Origin: Neocallimastix lanati (nom. inval.)
Lineage: Eukaryota; Neocallimastigomycota; Neocallimastigomycetes; Neocallimastigales; Neocallimastigaceae
NCBI GenBank assembly: GCA_016946835.1
Contig: JACVTC010000033.1
Location: 1,284,501-1,348,500 of the forward strand
Length of the DNA stretch: 64,000 nt
Direction of reading: 5' to 3'
This document shows, piece after piece, positions 49,250 through 60,549 of this stretch; the first letter of the stretch is position 1, and every line of letters starts with the position of its first letter. The position numbers and the translations under genes were made by a program. A model generated the notes under the pieces. The model was not told where the DNA came from. It searched no databases and was given only the letters and a program-made list of their open reading frames with translations.

Positions 49250-49970
49250 TGGTGCAGGTACACAATAAACTTCAAAAAAAATGAAAATAATATATTAGTT
49301 AATAATTTAATTTCAATTTCCAGTTTTTTTTATTTTTTTAACTCCTGATTTTTTATTAAGTATTTTCTTTTTCTTTTATACTTTTTTACTACATGAATTT
49401 TTATAATAATTTAAATTATTTTAATTCTTATTAGTATAATTATTACATGTGATTTTAAATAATATTTTTTAAGAGTTATTTTAATAATAAAAATATTAAT
49501 ACTAATATAATTAATATTATCTTTAATGACAAATATTATTAATGATAAAATTAAAAAATTTAACAATAAAATTATTGGTAATATTTTTGATAATATAATT
49601 CTTGAAACAATTTAATATTAATAATAATTAAATATAATAATAAAACAATTTAATTAATATAAGATAATAATTATTTAATAATTAGTCATTAATCAATTTA
49701 ATTAAATAATGATTTTTTAATAATTAGTCATTAATCAATTTAATTAAATAATAATTTTTTAATAATTAGTCATTAATCAATTTAATTAAATAATGATTTT
49801 TTAATAATTAGTCATTAATCAATTTAATTTGATAATTTATATAATTATTTTAAATTAAGAATAAAATTTTGGAATTATAAAAATAGTTTAAAATATTTAA
49901 TACATAAAGTTATTAAACTTAATTATAATTTCCAATAGTATAATACGAATTATTAGTTAGTTCCGTATCA
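49250..49970 (-). repeat. 3' LTR of element J
   Basis: TGGTGCAGG...CCGTATCA. Contains four tandem copies of a 42-43-bp unit (about 49678-49829, ATTAGTCATTAATCAATTTA...). The polypurine tract (sense AAAGAAAGGGCGTCA) is at its internal border. Confidence 0.92.
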
Positions 49971-49983
49971 TGACGCCCTTTCT

Positions 49984-52900
49984 TTATTTAGACTTCGTCC
50001 CTGAAGTCTCTAATTCACATAATTTATAAGGAACTATATTTTTTAGATGTACATTCCTATCAGAAATTTCGCCGGTAATAGGATCTGCGAGAGTAACTAT
50101 ATTAAATTCCTTTTTGATGATTTTCAGTGGGCCTACGAAATAAGGATCTAATTTTCTTCTGTTTATTAATCGTATTAATACTAGGTCTCCTGGATTGTAG
50201 TTGGCTTTCATTCTTTTCATCTGGTTCCTTCTGTCTTCCCAAATTTTGTTGGCTGTAGTGATATTATTAATTGCTTCATGAATCCATTGGTAATGTTTAG
50301 CAAATTTTCTTATAAGGTATTCCGTAATACTTTCACCTTTTTCTTTTTTATCCAGATTTAAAGATAGCTCGAAGGGTTGTAAGTCACGACGGCCGTAGAG
50401 TAATTCAAAGCTTGAAAATTTTGTTACTTCGTTTTTGCAGGTACGGAGAGCCCACAAAGCACTTGGTAGAATTAAATCCCAATTTTCTATATTTTTATTA
50501 CATAATATTCTTAGATATTTTCCTATTTCTTTATTTCTGTTTTCTACCATACCATTAGATTCAGGATGATAGACAGAAACAAAGTGCACATAAATACCAT
50601 ATAAATCTAGGAAAGCTTTAGTTTTGTCGGACTTGAACTGGGGACCGTTATCCGTTATTAATGTTTCGGGAACTCCATGTCTTGAGAAAACTCTTGTTAA
50701 GAAGCCTATTATATCATCAGATTCAATCTTGACAGTGGGTTCAGCTTCAACCCACTTTGTTAAATAATCGACTAATACTAGGATATACTGATTTCCATTT
50801 TTTGTTTGTGGTAAAGGGCCTACTATATCCAGTCCTACCTGGGTAAAAGGTAATCCCGGCTTTGTTGGGATGTGTTCGGTGTTTGAATTGAAAGTTTGTG
50901 GTTTGAACAGTTGGCAGTGTTTACACGTATTGACTATGTATTTTACATCCAAAACCATGTTATTCCAATAGTAATCACGTTTGAGCCTGTTATACGTTTT
51001 GAAGATTCCCTCATGGCCTATCCTATGGGCTTCTAATAATAGTTTAATTTTTTCTTTATCTTCTTTAATTACTTTTCTGAATGTGCCTCCATCTATAAAA
51101 TATTCTTCATTGTTTATTCTTGAAAATTTTTCTTCAAACTTCTTTAATAACGAATTTTTTCCTGTATTAATTTCTTCTAAATAGGTAGCTATTACTTCCG
51201 ATGGTTTTGATCTAAGTCGAGATAACGCATCCGCTAATACATTACGTTTTCCTGGTTCGTAAATGACTTTAACTTTTAACATAGAGAACATAATTACCCA
51301 TCTTGACTGTCTGGTATTTAAGGTTTCTTTACTTTTGAATATACTTATTAATGGTTTGTGATCTGTGAACAACAATATTTCGAATTTACTTCCCGAAATA
51401 TAGGATTTAAATTTTTTAACACAAAAAGCGGCGGCAGCTCCTTCTAAATCTGTAATCCCATAGTTTACTTCAGCTGGTTTCAAAGTTCTGCTCATATAAT
51501 GTATTGGTTTTTCGATATTATTTTCATCTTTTTGTATCAGGACTCCACCTATTCCATCTTTTGAGGCATCTGTCCTGATTATAAATTGTTTGTCGAAATC
51601 AGGCATTGATAAAATAGGGGCTGTGATTAATCTTCGTTTAAGTTCTTCAAAGCTCTCTTGTTGAACAGCTTCCCAAGAGAATTTTACATTCTTTTTAAGT
51701 AGTTTAAATAGAGGTTTGGCAATTGTTGCAAAGTTGTATATAAACTTCCTATAATAACCTACTGCTCCAAGAAATGATTGTAATTGCGTGATGTTGGTAG
51801 GAGGTAACCATTCACGTATAATCTCAATTTTTTTATTAATTGGTGATATTCCTTCAATTGATACTGTGTGTCCTAATAATTCAACTGATTCCTTGAAAAA
51901 ATCACATTTGTCGAGATTGATTTTTAATCCATTATCCTTTAGGATATCAAATACTTTCTTCAAATCTTCTATGTGTTGTTCAAAAGTTGGAGAGAATATG
52001 ATTAAATCATCGATATATATAAACATACACTTCCCAATGAGCGGAAAAAATATCCTGTTCATCTCTCTCTGGAAGGTTCCTGGGGCATTGCATAAACCAA
52101 ACGGCATTACCCGGAATTGGTAATTACCGTACATTGTTGTAAAACTTGTTTTGGGAATGTCTTCATGGAACATTGGAATTTGATAAAAGCCGGAGAATAA
52201 ATCTATTGTTGAAAATACTTTAACTTTCTTTCCGATTGAGAAAAGTATATCATCTATTAGTGGCAGAGAATAAGCGTCTTTAATAGTAACGTTGTTGAGC
52301 TTCCGAAAATCTATACACATTCTCCATTTATTATTCTTCTTCCTTACAAGAATAACTGGAGAAGACCATGGTGAACTGGATGGTTCAATTAAATGGTTGT
52401 TCAGTAATTTAATTAGCTCTTCCTTCAGGGCGTCTGCTTGTACTTTAGATAATCGATAAGCTTTTTGTTTGATTGGAATCGTATTTTCTTCTAAACTGAT
52501 ATGGTGCGGTAATAACTTTGTTGAACCTAATTCATCTATTTTTATTGCTAAGATTTCAATATTATCTTTTAATAGTTCCTTGAATCGGCCTCTAACTACT
52601 TCTATTGTATTTTTTATAATTTGTTCAATTCTTGTCTTCTTTTCTTCAATGATTGTATTTTCTTCTTTGTCTTTTTTATTTTCCTTAATCGTAATTGCAT
52701 TCTGTATTTCTGCTGATTCTTTGTTTATGAAACAAAATAACATGGAGTCTGGATTATCTTGCATTTCAGTTTCTTCAATTTTTACTTCTTCATCTATTTC
52801 TTTTTCTTCTTCATCTATTTCTTTTTCTTCTTCATCTATTTCTTTTTCTTCTTCATCTATTTCTTTTTCTTCTTCATCTATTTCTAAAGCTGAGATTGTT

Positions 52901-53847
52901 GTAAATGTACCATCTTTCTTCATTTTACATAGACTATTACAAATAGGATTAATGAATAAATTATTATCCTTTAAGGTCCTAAAACCTATCAAAATATCAA
53001 ACAGATCCTGATCATGTTCTATTACTCTAAATACGTCTTGAATAATGAAATCGTTGAATTCAACTGTTAAATGATATAATTCAGAGGATATGTGGGTCTT
53101 CGAAGTTACCTGTATAATATTGTTAGTTGTATAACCAAATGGTTTTATATTTTTCAACTTGCCTAAAAACTTACTCGTTATTATGTTGATGCTTGCACAT
53201 GTATCTAAAAAGGCGAATCCATCTTCTCCGTTAATTTTACATTTAGTAGTAGCTATATCCTTCCTTGAGACAGTAGATAATACCATTTCTTCCATTTTTC
53301 CGTTATGAGGTGTTTCTTTTAGCTTTAACAATTTATTAAGTTGAGCTCGTAATTTTGGACTTATATCCAACAATTGAGCCAGAGTTATATTAGCTGTGGT
53401 AGATGTTAAATCAGTTACAAGATCGTACTTTGCTTGGTTTTCCATTAGAATAATGTGCTTCTCCTTTTTGTTATTTGGATTCTCTTCATTTTTATTTTCG
53501 ATTCTCATTTCTTCTTTATTTTTATTATTTTTTAATCTTTCGCATTTATTCTTCTTTTCTTCCATTTGAGTACTGGGTAGTTTAGCTGTAACCTTTTTTC
53601 TCATTTCTTCTTCTTCGGGTTTCTTATCCATTATTTCTGATATTCTTTCCTTCTTTGAATCCCTTTTTGCTTTGTTTATTGATGGGTTGGCTATCACAGA
53701 CAAGTCAATTTCTTTTAAGGTTTCCGTTTCTTCTCTATTTTTTGGGTTATTTAAGGGTTCTTCTTCATTGTTACTTTTTGGTTCATTATTAATATTTTCT
53801 ACTTCTACTTCCATTTTTCGATCATTTGTTTGTGATTTCGAAAGCAT
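49984..53847 (-). CDS. pol: Pol of element J: protease, reverse transcriptase, RNase H, integrase
   Basis: 1287 residues as an open frame; made by -1 frameshift. A Lys/Glu-rich N-terminus carries LAQLLDISPK near 165; protease AFLDTCASINIIT near 214 has Cys after D-T; a heptad array DEEEKEI, four to five copies, lies near 325-355; reverse transcriptase has WRMCIDFRKLN near 500 and IYIDDLIIFS near 615; RNase H IRTDASKDG near 759; HHCC finger HEGIFKTYNRL...CKHCQ at about 939-972; integrase core VGLDIVGPL near 1005, TDNGPQF and HPESNGMVENR. No chromodomain. Close to the Pol remnant of F. Confidence 0.93.
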   Translation of the reverse strand: MLSKSQTNDRKMEVEVENINNEPKSNNEEEPLNNPKNREETETLKEIDLSVIANPSINKAKRDSKKERISEIMDKKPEEEEMRKKVTAKLPSTQMEEKKNKCERLKNNKNKEEMRIENKNEENPNNKKEKHIILMENQAKYDLVTDLTSTTANITLAQLLDISPKLRAQLNKLLKLKETPHNGKMEEMVLSTVSRKDIATTKCKINGEDGFAFLDTCASINIITSKFLGKLKNIKPFGYTTNNIIQVTSKTHISSELYHLTVEFNDFIIQDVFRVIEHDQDLFDILIGFRTLKDNNLFINPICNSLCKMKKDGTFTTISALEIDEEEKEIDEEEKEIDEEEKEIDEEEKEIDEEVKIEETEMQDNPDSMLFCFINKESAEIQNAITIKENKKDKEENTIIEEKKTRIEQIIKNTIEVVRGRFKELLKDNIEILAIKIDELGSTKLLPHHISLEENTIPIKQKAYRLSKVQADALKEELIKLLNNHLIEPSSSPWSSPVILVRKKNNKWRMCIDFRKLNNVTIKDAYSLPLIDDILFSIGKKVKVFSTIDLFSGFYQIPMFHEDIPKTSFTTMYGNYQFRVMPFGLCNAPGTFQREMNRIFFPLIGKCMFIYIDDLIIFSPTFEQHIEDLKKVFDILKDNGLKINLDKCDFFKESVELLGHTVSIEGISPINKKIEIIREWLPPTNITQLQSFLGAVGYYRKFIYNFATIAKPLFKLLKKNVKFSWEAVQQESFEELKRRLITAPILSMPDFDKQFIIRTDASKDGIGGVLIQKDENNIEKPIHYMSRTLKPAEVNYGITDLEGAAAAFCVKKFKSYISGSKFEILLFTDHKPLISIFKSKETLNTRQSRWVIMFSMLKVKVIYEPGKRNVLADALSRLRSKPSEVIATYLEEINTGKNSLLKKFEEKFSRINNEEYFIDGGTFRKVIKEDKEKIKLLLEAHRIGHEGIFKTYNRLKRDYYWNNMVLDVKYIVNTCKHCQLFKPQTFNSNTEHIPTKPGLPFTQVGLDIVGPLPQTKNGNQYILVLVDYLTKWVEAEPTVKIESDDIIGFLTRVFSRHGVPETLITDNGPQFKSDKTKAFLDLYGIYVHFVSVYHPESNGMVENRNKEIGKYLRILCNKNIENWDLILPSALWALRTCKNEVTKFSSFELLYGRRDLQPFELSLNLDKKEKGESITEYLIRKFAKHYQWIHEAINNITTANKIWEDRRNQMKRMKANYNPGDLVLIRLINRRKLDPYFVGPLKIIKKEFNIVTLADPITGEISDRNVHLKNIVPYKLCELETSGTKSK
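52783..52887. repeat. 21-bp in-frame minisatellite in J pol
   Basis: About five head-to-tail copies of a 21-bp unit, coding DEEEKEI repeats in the linker between protease and reverse transcriptase. The unit keeps the frame. Confidence 0.9.
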
Positions 53848-53984
53848 TTTTATTGGTTGAGGATTTTCTTTTAATGTGGCTATTTTCTGATGTTTATCGT
53901 AAGGTTTCTTTTTTGTATTTAATTGTCTTGTTTGCCTAGTGACAGCTGCTACGATATCATCAGTTTCAGTATCATTTATGGTTT

Positions 53985-54869
53985 TTATAAGGGAAGTTTT
54001 CCTTCTTCCATTTTGGAGTTTAAAGATTCCTTTGAAATCTGACCTTTTTCCTCTAACTCAGCTAATTCCTTAAATGAATAAGGGCATTGCTTGACACCAT
54101 GACCTTCCTGGTTACATCTGAAACACTTATATGTTCTTTTATATGTATTGTTAGTCTCGTATTTTGGATTCTTATTTAAGAGTTTATCATTAGTGCGACT
54201 TCTCATATTTCTTTTGGGGTTGTTAACTTCTATATAATTATTGGCAGAAAATTGTCTAAAAGGATGTTTCCCAGTTCTATTTGATTGAGAAAAGTTTGAA
54301 TAAACCCCCCGAGTATATAAAGTAGACATTACAGTTTCATTTGTTTCTTTCCTCTCTTCGGCTCTTTCGGCTAATTCCGCTTCCTCAAATGCATCCTCGA
54401 GATCTACACATCTTTGAGTTATAACCTGGGCTCTAGCAAAAGGTCGGTATGAAATGGATTCAGTATAATCCTCCACTGTTATGAAAGATTGATAAAGTCT
54501 TGGTAAATTATTGTAAAGCTTTTTATATCGCCAATTAAAATTTTTAATACTTTCTCCTCTTTTTATTTTTAATCTTTGTAATCTTTTACATTTATACTGT
54601 GGAGTGATTTCTAAGGCTTCTTCTAAGGCTTCTTTTATTTTTTTCATAGAAGGAAATTCTTCTTCTTCATCTTCATTGACTTTCACCAGATCTTGTAAGA
54701 CTCCCCTGAGTTTGCCCTCAACACATTCAGTTGCCCATGTATGAATGCTAGCTGGATTGTTAATACCAGCTAATTTCATTAATCTTGTGAATTCTTCGGC
54801 CCAGATATCAACGTCTCTAGCATCTTCATCAAGCCTAGGTAGTAGTTCCTCAAGTTCTAAGATTTTCAT
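53985..54869 (-). CDS. gag: Gag of element J with CCHC zinc knuckle
   Basis: 294 residues from the ATG at 54867-54869 (MKILELEELLPRLDEDARDV), chosen because F's Gag starts the same way; the frame is open three codons further to a TTG. It has the shared segment IKNFNWRYKKLYNNLPR, DLEDAFEEAELAERAEE, and knuckle CFRCNQEGHGVKQC near 247-260. Unlike its relatives it continues ten codons past the slippery heptamer, so its stop lies inside the hairpin region. Confidence 0.9.
   Translation of the reverse strand: MKILELEELLPRLDEDARDVDIWAEEFTRLMKLAGINNPASIHTWATECVEGKLRGVLQDLVKVNEDEEEEFPSMKKIKEALEEALEITPQYKCKRLQRLKIKRGESIKNFNWRYKKLYNNLPRLYQSFITVEDYTESISYRPFARAQVITQRCVDLEDAFEEAELAERAEERKETNETVMSTLYTRGVYSNFSQSNRTGKHPFRQFSANNYIEVNNPKRNMRSRTNDKLLNKNPKYETNNTYKRTYKCFRCNQEGHGVKQCPYSFKELAELEEKGQISKESLNSKMEEGKLPL
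53992..54024 (-). promoter_or_regulatory. -1 frameshift signal of element J
   Basis: U_UUA_AAC (54018-54024), 8-nt spacer (54010-54017), hairpin GGAAG/CTTCC with loop AAGGAAAA (53992-54009). The stem differs from F's at both partners of one pair. Confidence 0.8.
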
Positions 54870-54990
54870 TCTTGGCAATTTAATTTATTTTATTATATTA
54901 TTTTTAATATAGAATTAAATTTTTTCTTTTTATAATTAAAATTTCTTAATATTCATTTAAATTATTAATTTTTCATATTATTTTCTTTGT

Positions 54991-55008
54991 GTCCTGCATA
55001 GCTCGCCA
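54991..55008 (-). other. Primer binding site of element J (tRNA type)
   Basis: GTCCTGCATAGCTCGCCA on the plus strand, identical to F's site; 3 nt from the LTR. The leader between gag and this site is short (about 120 nt) with no visible feature. Confidence 0.85.
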
Positions 55009-55011
55009 ATT

Positions 55012-55732
55012 TGGTGCAGGTACACAATAAACTTCAAAAAAAATGAAAATAATATATTAGTTAATAATTTAATTTCAATTTCCAGTTTTTTTTATTTTTT
55101 TAACTCCTGATTTTTTATTAAGTATTTTCTTTTTCTTTTATACTTTTTTACTACATGAATTTTTATAATAATTTAAATTATTTTAATTCTTATTAGTATA
55201 ATTATTACATGTGATTTTAAATAATATTTTTTAAGAGTTATTTTAATAATAAAAATATTAATACTAATATAATTAATATTATCTTTAATGACAAATATTA
55301 TTAATGATAAAATTAAAAAATTTAACAATAAAATTATTGGTAATATTTTTGATAATATAATTCTTGAAACAATTTAATATTAATAATAATTAAATATAAT
55401 AATAAAACAATTTAATTAATATAAGATAATAATTATTTAATAATTAGTCATTAATCAATTTAATTAAATAATGATTTTTTAATAATTAGTCATTAATCAA
55501 TTTAATTAAATAATAATTTTTTAATAATTAGTCATTAATCAATTTAATTAAATAATGATTTTTTAATAATTAGTCATTAATCAATTTAATTTGATAATTT
55601 ATATAATTATTTTAAATTAAGAATAAAATTTTGGAATTATAAAAATAGTTTAAAATATTTAATACATAAAGTTATTAAACTTAATTATAATTTCCAATAG
55701 TATAATACGAATTATTAGTTAGTTCCGTATCA
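55012..55732 (-). repeat. 5' LTR of element J
   Basis: 721 bp and identical by eye to the left copy, including the four-unit tandem repeat (about 55440-55591). Confidence 0.92.
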
Positions 55733-55736
55733 CAAA

Positions 55737-56524
55737 TGGTATGGTTCATATAATTTTAGGAATATAATAATAATTAACACAAATAATAAAATTACAATAA
55801 AAAAAAATAATTTGTTTTAAAATCAATATTTATTTATTTAAATTTATAAAAGAAAAATAATAATATAATTATTTATTTAATAAAAAGAAAGTTATTGATT
55901 ATATTTTATTTCACTAAAATTACATGTATTTATATTTTTTTATCAAATTAAAATTTGTAAAGCCTAACTATTTTTTTAATAAACTAATTACTAATTATTT
56001 TTATAAATAAAACATTTAAATTGAAATTGAATTATTATTTTAGTTAATAATATTATTGTTATAAATAGTAGTTATATATTATTGAATTATTAATTATTTA
56101 ATAATAGTTTAATACTAATATATATAAAATAAAAATAAAGAGATTATACAGAATATTTTATTGTGGTTTAGTTAAATTTAGTAATTAAAAATAAATTTAA
56201 ATTGATAACGAAAATTTTAATAACTAATTAAATAGATTTGATTATTTTCAATATAACATAATACAAAAGAAATATAATATTAATATATTAAGTGGGCAAG
56301 GACAATATTCTTGGCTAAAGATTTTTAATACATTATAATGGAATCGGATCGATAATTCAAAAAGGAATTATAAGTTAATTAGTGATTTATTTACTTAAGA
56401 TTTCTATTTAGTAATATTTGAAGAATATTGGAAAGTTCCAATTATATAGAATAGAATAATCTATAAGGTTAGAATAATTTATATTATTCTAGCACAATTA
56501 GTATTATTTGTTCATTCTGTATTA
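55737..56524 (-). repeat. 3' LTR of element K
   Basis: TGGTATGGTTC...CATTCTGTATTA. The end was set by alignment to C's LTR and by the matching length of the right copy. The polypurine tract (sense AGCGGGGGCATCT) follows. Confidence 0.85.
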
Positions 56525-56547
56525 AGATGCCCCCGCTAAGACTCAAG

Positions 56548-59500
56548 CTAGGTAGAAGCTGAGTTAAACTTGACAATATTTTTCAAATGAACATTACGAT
56601 TCATTTGTATATTAGTAGCAGGATCAGCTAAAGTGACTGTATTGAATTGTTTCTTTACCACTTTCATAGGTCCAACAAAGTAAGGTTCTAATTTAGTTCG
56701 ATTAAAGTTTCTTACTAGTACTAAATCACCTGGTTTTATTCTTTTAGCTTGATTCATACTGGTCTTTTCTTCTCTCTTAGTAGCCCAATACTTCGAAGCA
56801 TTTTTGATATTAGATGCGGCCTCCATTACCCATTGGTAGTGTGATACAAATTTTTCCAGTAGAATTTCGTCAGAAGACTTATTTATACCCTTAGTTGGTC
56901 TGGCAGCAATGTCAAAAGGTTGTTGGTCCTCCCTTCCATAAACTAATTCAAAACTTGAATGGTTGGTGATTGAGTTTTTAGTAGTTCTTAAAGCCCAAAG
57001 TGCAGATGGTAAAATTTCATCCCATTCTTTGTGTTGTTGTTCTAGTAATCGTAATAATTTTCCAATTTCTTTATTACGATTCTCAACTAAACCATTGCTT
57101 TCAGGATGATATGGAGTGATAAATTTAACATATACATCATATAAATCAAGGAAGATTTTTGTCATATCTGATGTAAATTGTGTTCCATTATCAGTAGTGA
57201 TAATTTGAGGTACACCGTGTCGAGCAAATACATTAATTAAAAATTTTATCACATCCTGAGAAGTAACATTTTCAGTGGGCTCTGCCTCAACCCATTTAGT
57301 AAAATAATCAACCACAACGATTATATATTGATTATTATTTCTGGTTTTACTTAGAGGTCCTATAATGTCCAATCCTAAGTGAGTAAATGGTCCTTCCACT
57401 TCAGTTGGTTTATCTTCCGTTGGTTCAGGGTATGGTTGAGATTTATTTAATTGACATTTTTCACATTTACCTATAATTCGCTTAATGTCATTAACCATAT
57501 TGTTCCAATAGTAGCTCTTTTTCAAACGTTGGTATGTCTTGTAATAGCCTTCGTGTCCTATACTGTGTGCTTGAAAAATTAATTGAAGTTTTTCTTTTGT
57601 ATCTGTAACTAATTTTCTATAATTATTGCCATCAACAAAGTAGTCCACACCATCAATTGTCGTAAATTTTTCTTCAATAAATTCCTTAATGGTTCTTGAA
57701 AGCAGGTTTTCATCTTGTTCCTTGATAATTTGTGTTGTTAAGACAACTTTTTCTTTTTCATTTTTCATTCTTGATAAAGCATCTGCGACAACATTATTCT
57801 TTCCAGTTTCATATCGTAAATCAATTCCTAACATACTGACAGTCAAACACCATCTAGTATGACGAGAATTTTGTGGTTCCTTACTTTTAAGTAATCCGAT
57901 TAATGGTCTATGATCTGTATATACTATAGTTTGCTTAGGATTTCCCATAATATAAGATTTTAATTTATTAATACAGTAAATTAGAGCAGCACCTTCTAGA
58001 TCCGTAATTCCATAATTCTTTTCCGATTTAGATAAACTTCTACTAATATAATGAACCGGATGCTCCTTTCCAGTTTCATCATCCTTTTGTAAAAGCACAC
58101 CGCCTATTCCATCATAGGAAGCATCTGTTCTTATAATAAATTCTCTATCAAATCTAGGAAATCTTAATATTGGGGCATTGATTAATCTTTCCTTAAGAAT
58201 TTTAAAACTTTCTTCTTGTTCCTTTTTCCATTCAAACTTAATACCTTTTCTTAATAGAGTGCAGAGAGGAGCAGTAACTTTTGCAAAGTCCTTAATAAAA
58301 TTTCTATAATATCCAATGGCTCCTAAAAATGATCGAAGTTCATGAATGTTAGAGGGAGCCTTCCATTCTTTAATATCTTCAACTTTGTTTTCCAATGGAC
58401 TTAAACCTTCTGAGGATACTTTATGGCCAAGTACTTCTACTTCAGTTTGCATGTAAGAACACTTTTCGATATTGATTTTTAACTTATGTTCCTTGAATAT
58501 TTCTAAGACTTGTTTAAGATGTTCTAGGTGTTCTTCTTCAGTTCTTGAGTAGATTAAAATATCATCGATAAAGTTATATACGCATTTTCCTATTAAGGGA
58601 AATAGTATACGGTTCATTTCTCTTTGGAATGTAGCTGGAGCACCTGTTAAACCGAAGGGCATTACCTTGAATTGGTAGTTTCCGAACTTAGTTGTAAAGG
58701 TAGTGATTTCAACACTATCATCATCCATTAATATTTGATGATAACCGGAATAAAGATCTAATGTTGAGAAGATTTTTGCTCCATCTAAGCTATCAAAAAT
58801 TTCCTCAATATTTGGTAAAGAATAAGAATCCTTCTTAGTTGCTTCATTTACTTTCCTATAGTCAATACACAGGCGCCATTTACCGTTCTTTTTAGGCACA
58901 AGTACTACTGGTGATGACCATTCTGAACATGAAGGTTCAATTAATCGTTTATATATGAGTTTGGTTAATTCTTCTTTTAAGATATCTGTTTTTAATTTAC
59001 TAAGTCGATAAAATTTTTGTTTAATAGGTTTAACTCCTTCCTTAAGAATAATTTTGTGTGGTGATAAATCTGAAGGTGTTAATTCTTCAGAAGAAGTTGC
59101 AATTATATCAATATATTCTTCAAGTAATTTAGTAATAGCTTCTCTATAATTTGAATTAATTGTACTTTGAAAAACTGTGTCATATATATATTTTATGGGT
59201 GGTAATCCTTCAATCGTTTTCAATTGTTGCTTAGCTTCTTGGTGATTCAATGCTTTGATTACACATAATAATTTTTCTTCGTCATCATATTCATTATTAA
59301 TAGGTGTAATTTCTTCAATTAAACCTTGATCATTAAATCGACAAAGACTATATCTAATTGGATGTATAAATAACTGGTTATCAATTTGAGTTTTGAGGTT
59401 GATTAATATATCATAGAATGGATCCTCCTTGTCTATAATTCTACACATAACAAGTAGTTCTAGTTCATTAATTTTTACGGGAACTTTGATTAACACATCT

Positions 59501-60366
59501 TCTGAGTAATCATCATTCATCGTTGCTAAACGTATTCGTCCTGCACTAACTCCTATAGGTTCATACTGATAAGGTAATTTATCTAAAAATTGCTTTGTGA
59601 TAATACTTAAGTTGCTACATGAATCTATTAAAGCCTTACCATGAACTCCATCTACTATTACATCAACCATAGCAATATCATCTTCTTGTGGTTCATGATG
59701 TTTACTTTTATATGTATGATCTATATTGTTCGTTATTATTGTAGTAGCACACATATTATCCACTGCACCTGAAATTTTAGTATTATTCTTTTCTAATTTA
59801 AGTCCTTGTGATACTTGAGACCGTATCTTTGGAGCAACGTCCAATAATTGTCCAAATGTAATATTGCAATTACTGGAGTTTAAATCTTTGATCACGTCAT
59901 AACTATCACAATCAATTTGCATTTGTATTCTTTTTGGAATTCTAGTTGGCATAATTTCAGTTGATTTTTCTGATGATTTTTCTTGAATTAATTTATTTAA
60001 AGTTTGTTTAGAATTATTTCCTTCCTGAGAAGTTTCATCATTAATAATATTAACATTACTATTTTTATTATTTTCCACAGAAGTACTAGTACTAGCTCTT
60101 TCCTTATCTCTTAGCTCTTTCTCAATCCTCTTTTCTTTCTCTATTCTGGGTTGAGCCATAATCGAAGGATGTAATTGAGTTGTTGGCTTTTTGACTGGTC
60201 GCGATGTTCCCCTTAATTGATTTTCTTTTTGTTTTCGTAAACCTGGAGTAACTATTGGCTTAGGATCATCTCTTAGACTATGGTGAACCCTCTTTCCTCT
60301 TTGGTCACTAGTCTCTTCATCTTTAGGATTTGCCTTTCTCTTTATAACGTTTACTAAGTAATCCAA
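56548..60366 (-). CDS. pol: Pol of element K: protease, reverse transcriptase, RNase H, integrase
   Basis: 1272 residues from the first ATG; open upstream to gag and made by -1 frameshift. Motif FGQLLDVAPK near 180; protease ALIDSCSNLSIIT near 247 with Cys after D-S; reverse transcriptase WRLCIDYRKVN near 495 and FIDDILIYS near 603; RNase H IRTDASYDG near 747 and YTDHRPL near 825; HHCC finger HEGYYKTYQRL...CEKCQ at about 935-975; integrase LGLDIIGPL near 1002, TTDNGTQF and HPESNGLVENR. No chromodomain. Collinear with and very similar to Pol of C. Confidence 0.93.
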   Translation of the reverse strand: MDYLVNVIKRKANPKDEETSDQRGKRVHHSLRDDPKPIVTPGLRKQKENQLRGTSRPVKKPTTQLHPSIMAQPRIEKEKRIEKELRDKERASTSTSVENNKNSNVNIINDETSQEGNNSKQTLNKLIQEKSSEKSTEIMPTRIPKRIQMQIDCDSYDVIKDLNSSNCNITFGQLLDVAPKIRSQVSQGLKLEKNNTKISGAVDNMCATTIITNNIDHTYKSKHHEPQEDDIAMVDVIVDGVHGKALIDSCSNLSIITKQFLDKLPYQYEPIGVSAGRIRLATMNDDYSEDVLIKVPVKINELELLVMCRIIDKEDPFYDILINLKTQIDNQLFIHPIRYSLCRFNDQGLIEEITPINNEYDDEEKLLCVIKALNHQEAKQQLKTIEGLPPIKYIYDTVFQSTINSNYREAITKLLEEYIDIIATSSEELTPSDLSPHKIILKEGVKPIKQKFYRLSKLKTDILKEELTKLIYKRLIEPSCSEWSSPVVLVPKKNGKWRLCIDYRKVNEATKKDSYSLPNIEEIFDSLDGAKIFSTLDLYSGYHQILMDDDSVEITTFTTKFGNYQFKVMPFGLTGAPATFQREMNRILFPLIGKCVYNFIDDILIYSRTEEEHLEHLKQVLEIFKEHKLKINIEKCSYMQTEVEVLGHKVSSEGLSPLENKVEDIKEWKAPSNIHELRSFLGAIGYYRNFIKDFAKVTAPLCTLLRKGIKFEWKKEQEESFKILKERLINAPILRFPRFDREFIIRTDASYDGIGGVLLQKDDETGKEHPVHYISRSLSKSEKNYGITDLEGAALIYCINKLKSYIMGNPKQTIVYTDHRPLIGLLKSKEPQNSRHTRWCLTVSMLGIDLRYETGKNNVVADALSRMKNEKEKVVLTTQIIKEQDENLLSRTIKEFIEEKFTTIDGVDYFVDGNNYRKLVTDTKEKLQLIFQAHSIGHEGYYKTYQRLKKSYYWNNMVNDIKRIIGKCEKCQLNKSQPYPEPTEDKPTEVEGPFTHLGLDIIGPLSKTRNNNQYIIVVVDYFTKWVEAEPTENVTSQDVIKFLINVFARHGVPQIITTDNGTQFTSDMTKIFLDLYDVYVKFITPYHPESNGLVENRNKEIGKLLRLLEQQHKEWDEILPSALWALRTTKNSITNHSSFELVYGREDQQPFDIAARPTKGINKSSDEILLEKFVSHYQWVMEAASNIKNASKYWATKREEKTSMNQAKRIKPGDLVLVRNFNRTKLEPYFVGPMKVVKKQFNTVTLADPATNIQMNRNVHLKNIVKFNSAST

Positions 60367-60516
60367 TTCTTTGGAACCATCCGACTCATCATCAAAATCT
60401 TCGTAATAATCCGTAGTAGTACCTTCTTGGAAATCAGCAATTTCTTCATAATCATCATCTTCTTTTAAGTCAACTGTTTTGGGACGATGGCAGACTGAAG
60501 CAATTTTTTTGACTAT

Positions 60517-60549
60517 GGGAGTGCTTCTACTCCCTTTTAGTGGTTTAAA
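60517..60549 (-). promoter_or_regulatory. -1 frameshift signal of element K
   Basis: U_UUA_AAC (60543-60549), 8-nt spacer (60535-60542), hairpin GGGAGT/ACTCCC with loop AGAAGC (60517-60534). A downstream GCTTC (minus strand, near 60497-60501) could pair with the loop as in C. Confidence 0.82.

Larger units (their letters stand above)
49250..55732 (-). mobile_element. Element J: whole-looking Ty3/gypsy element, tRNA-primed class
   Basis: LTRs 49250-49970 and 55012-55732, both 721 bp and identical by eye; target duplication CAAA (49246-49249, 55733-55736). Pol, gag, frameshift signal and tRNA-type primer site are present; no breaks seen. It stands between solo LTR H and element K, all in the same orientation. 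Confidence 0.93.
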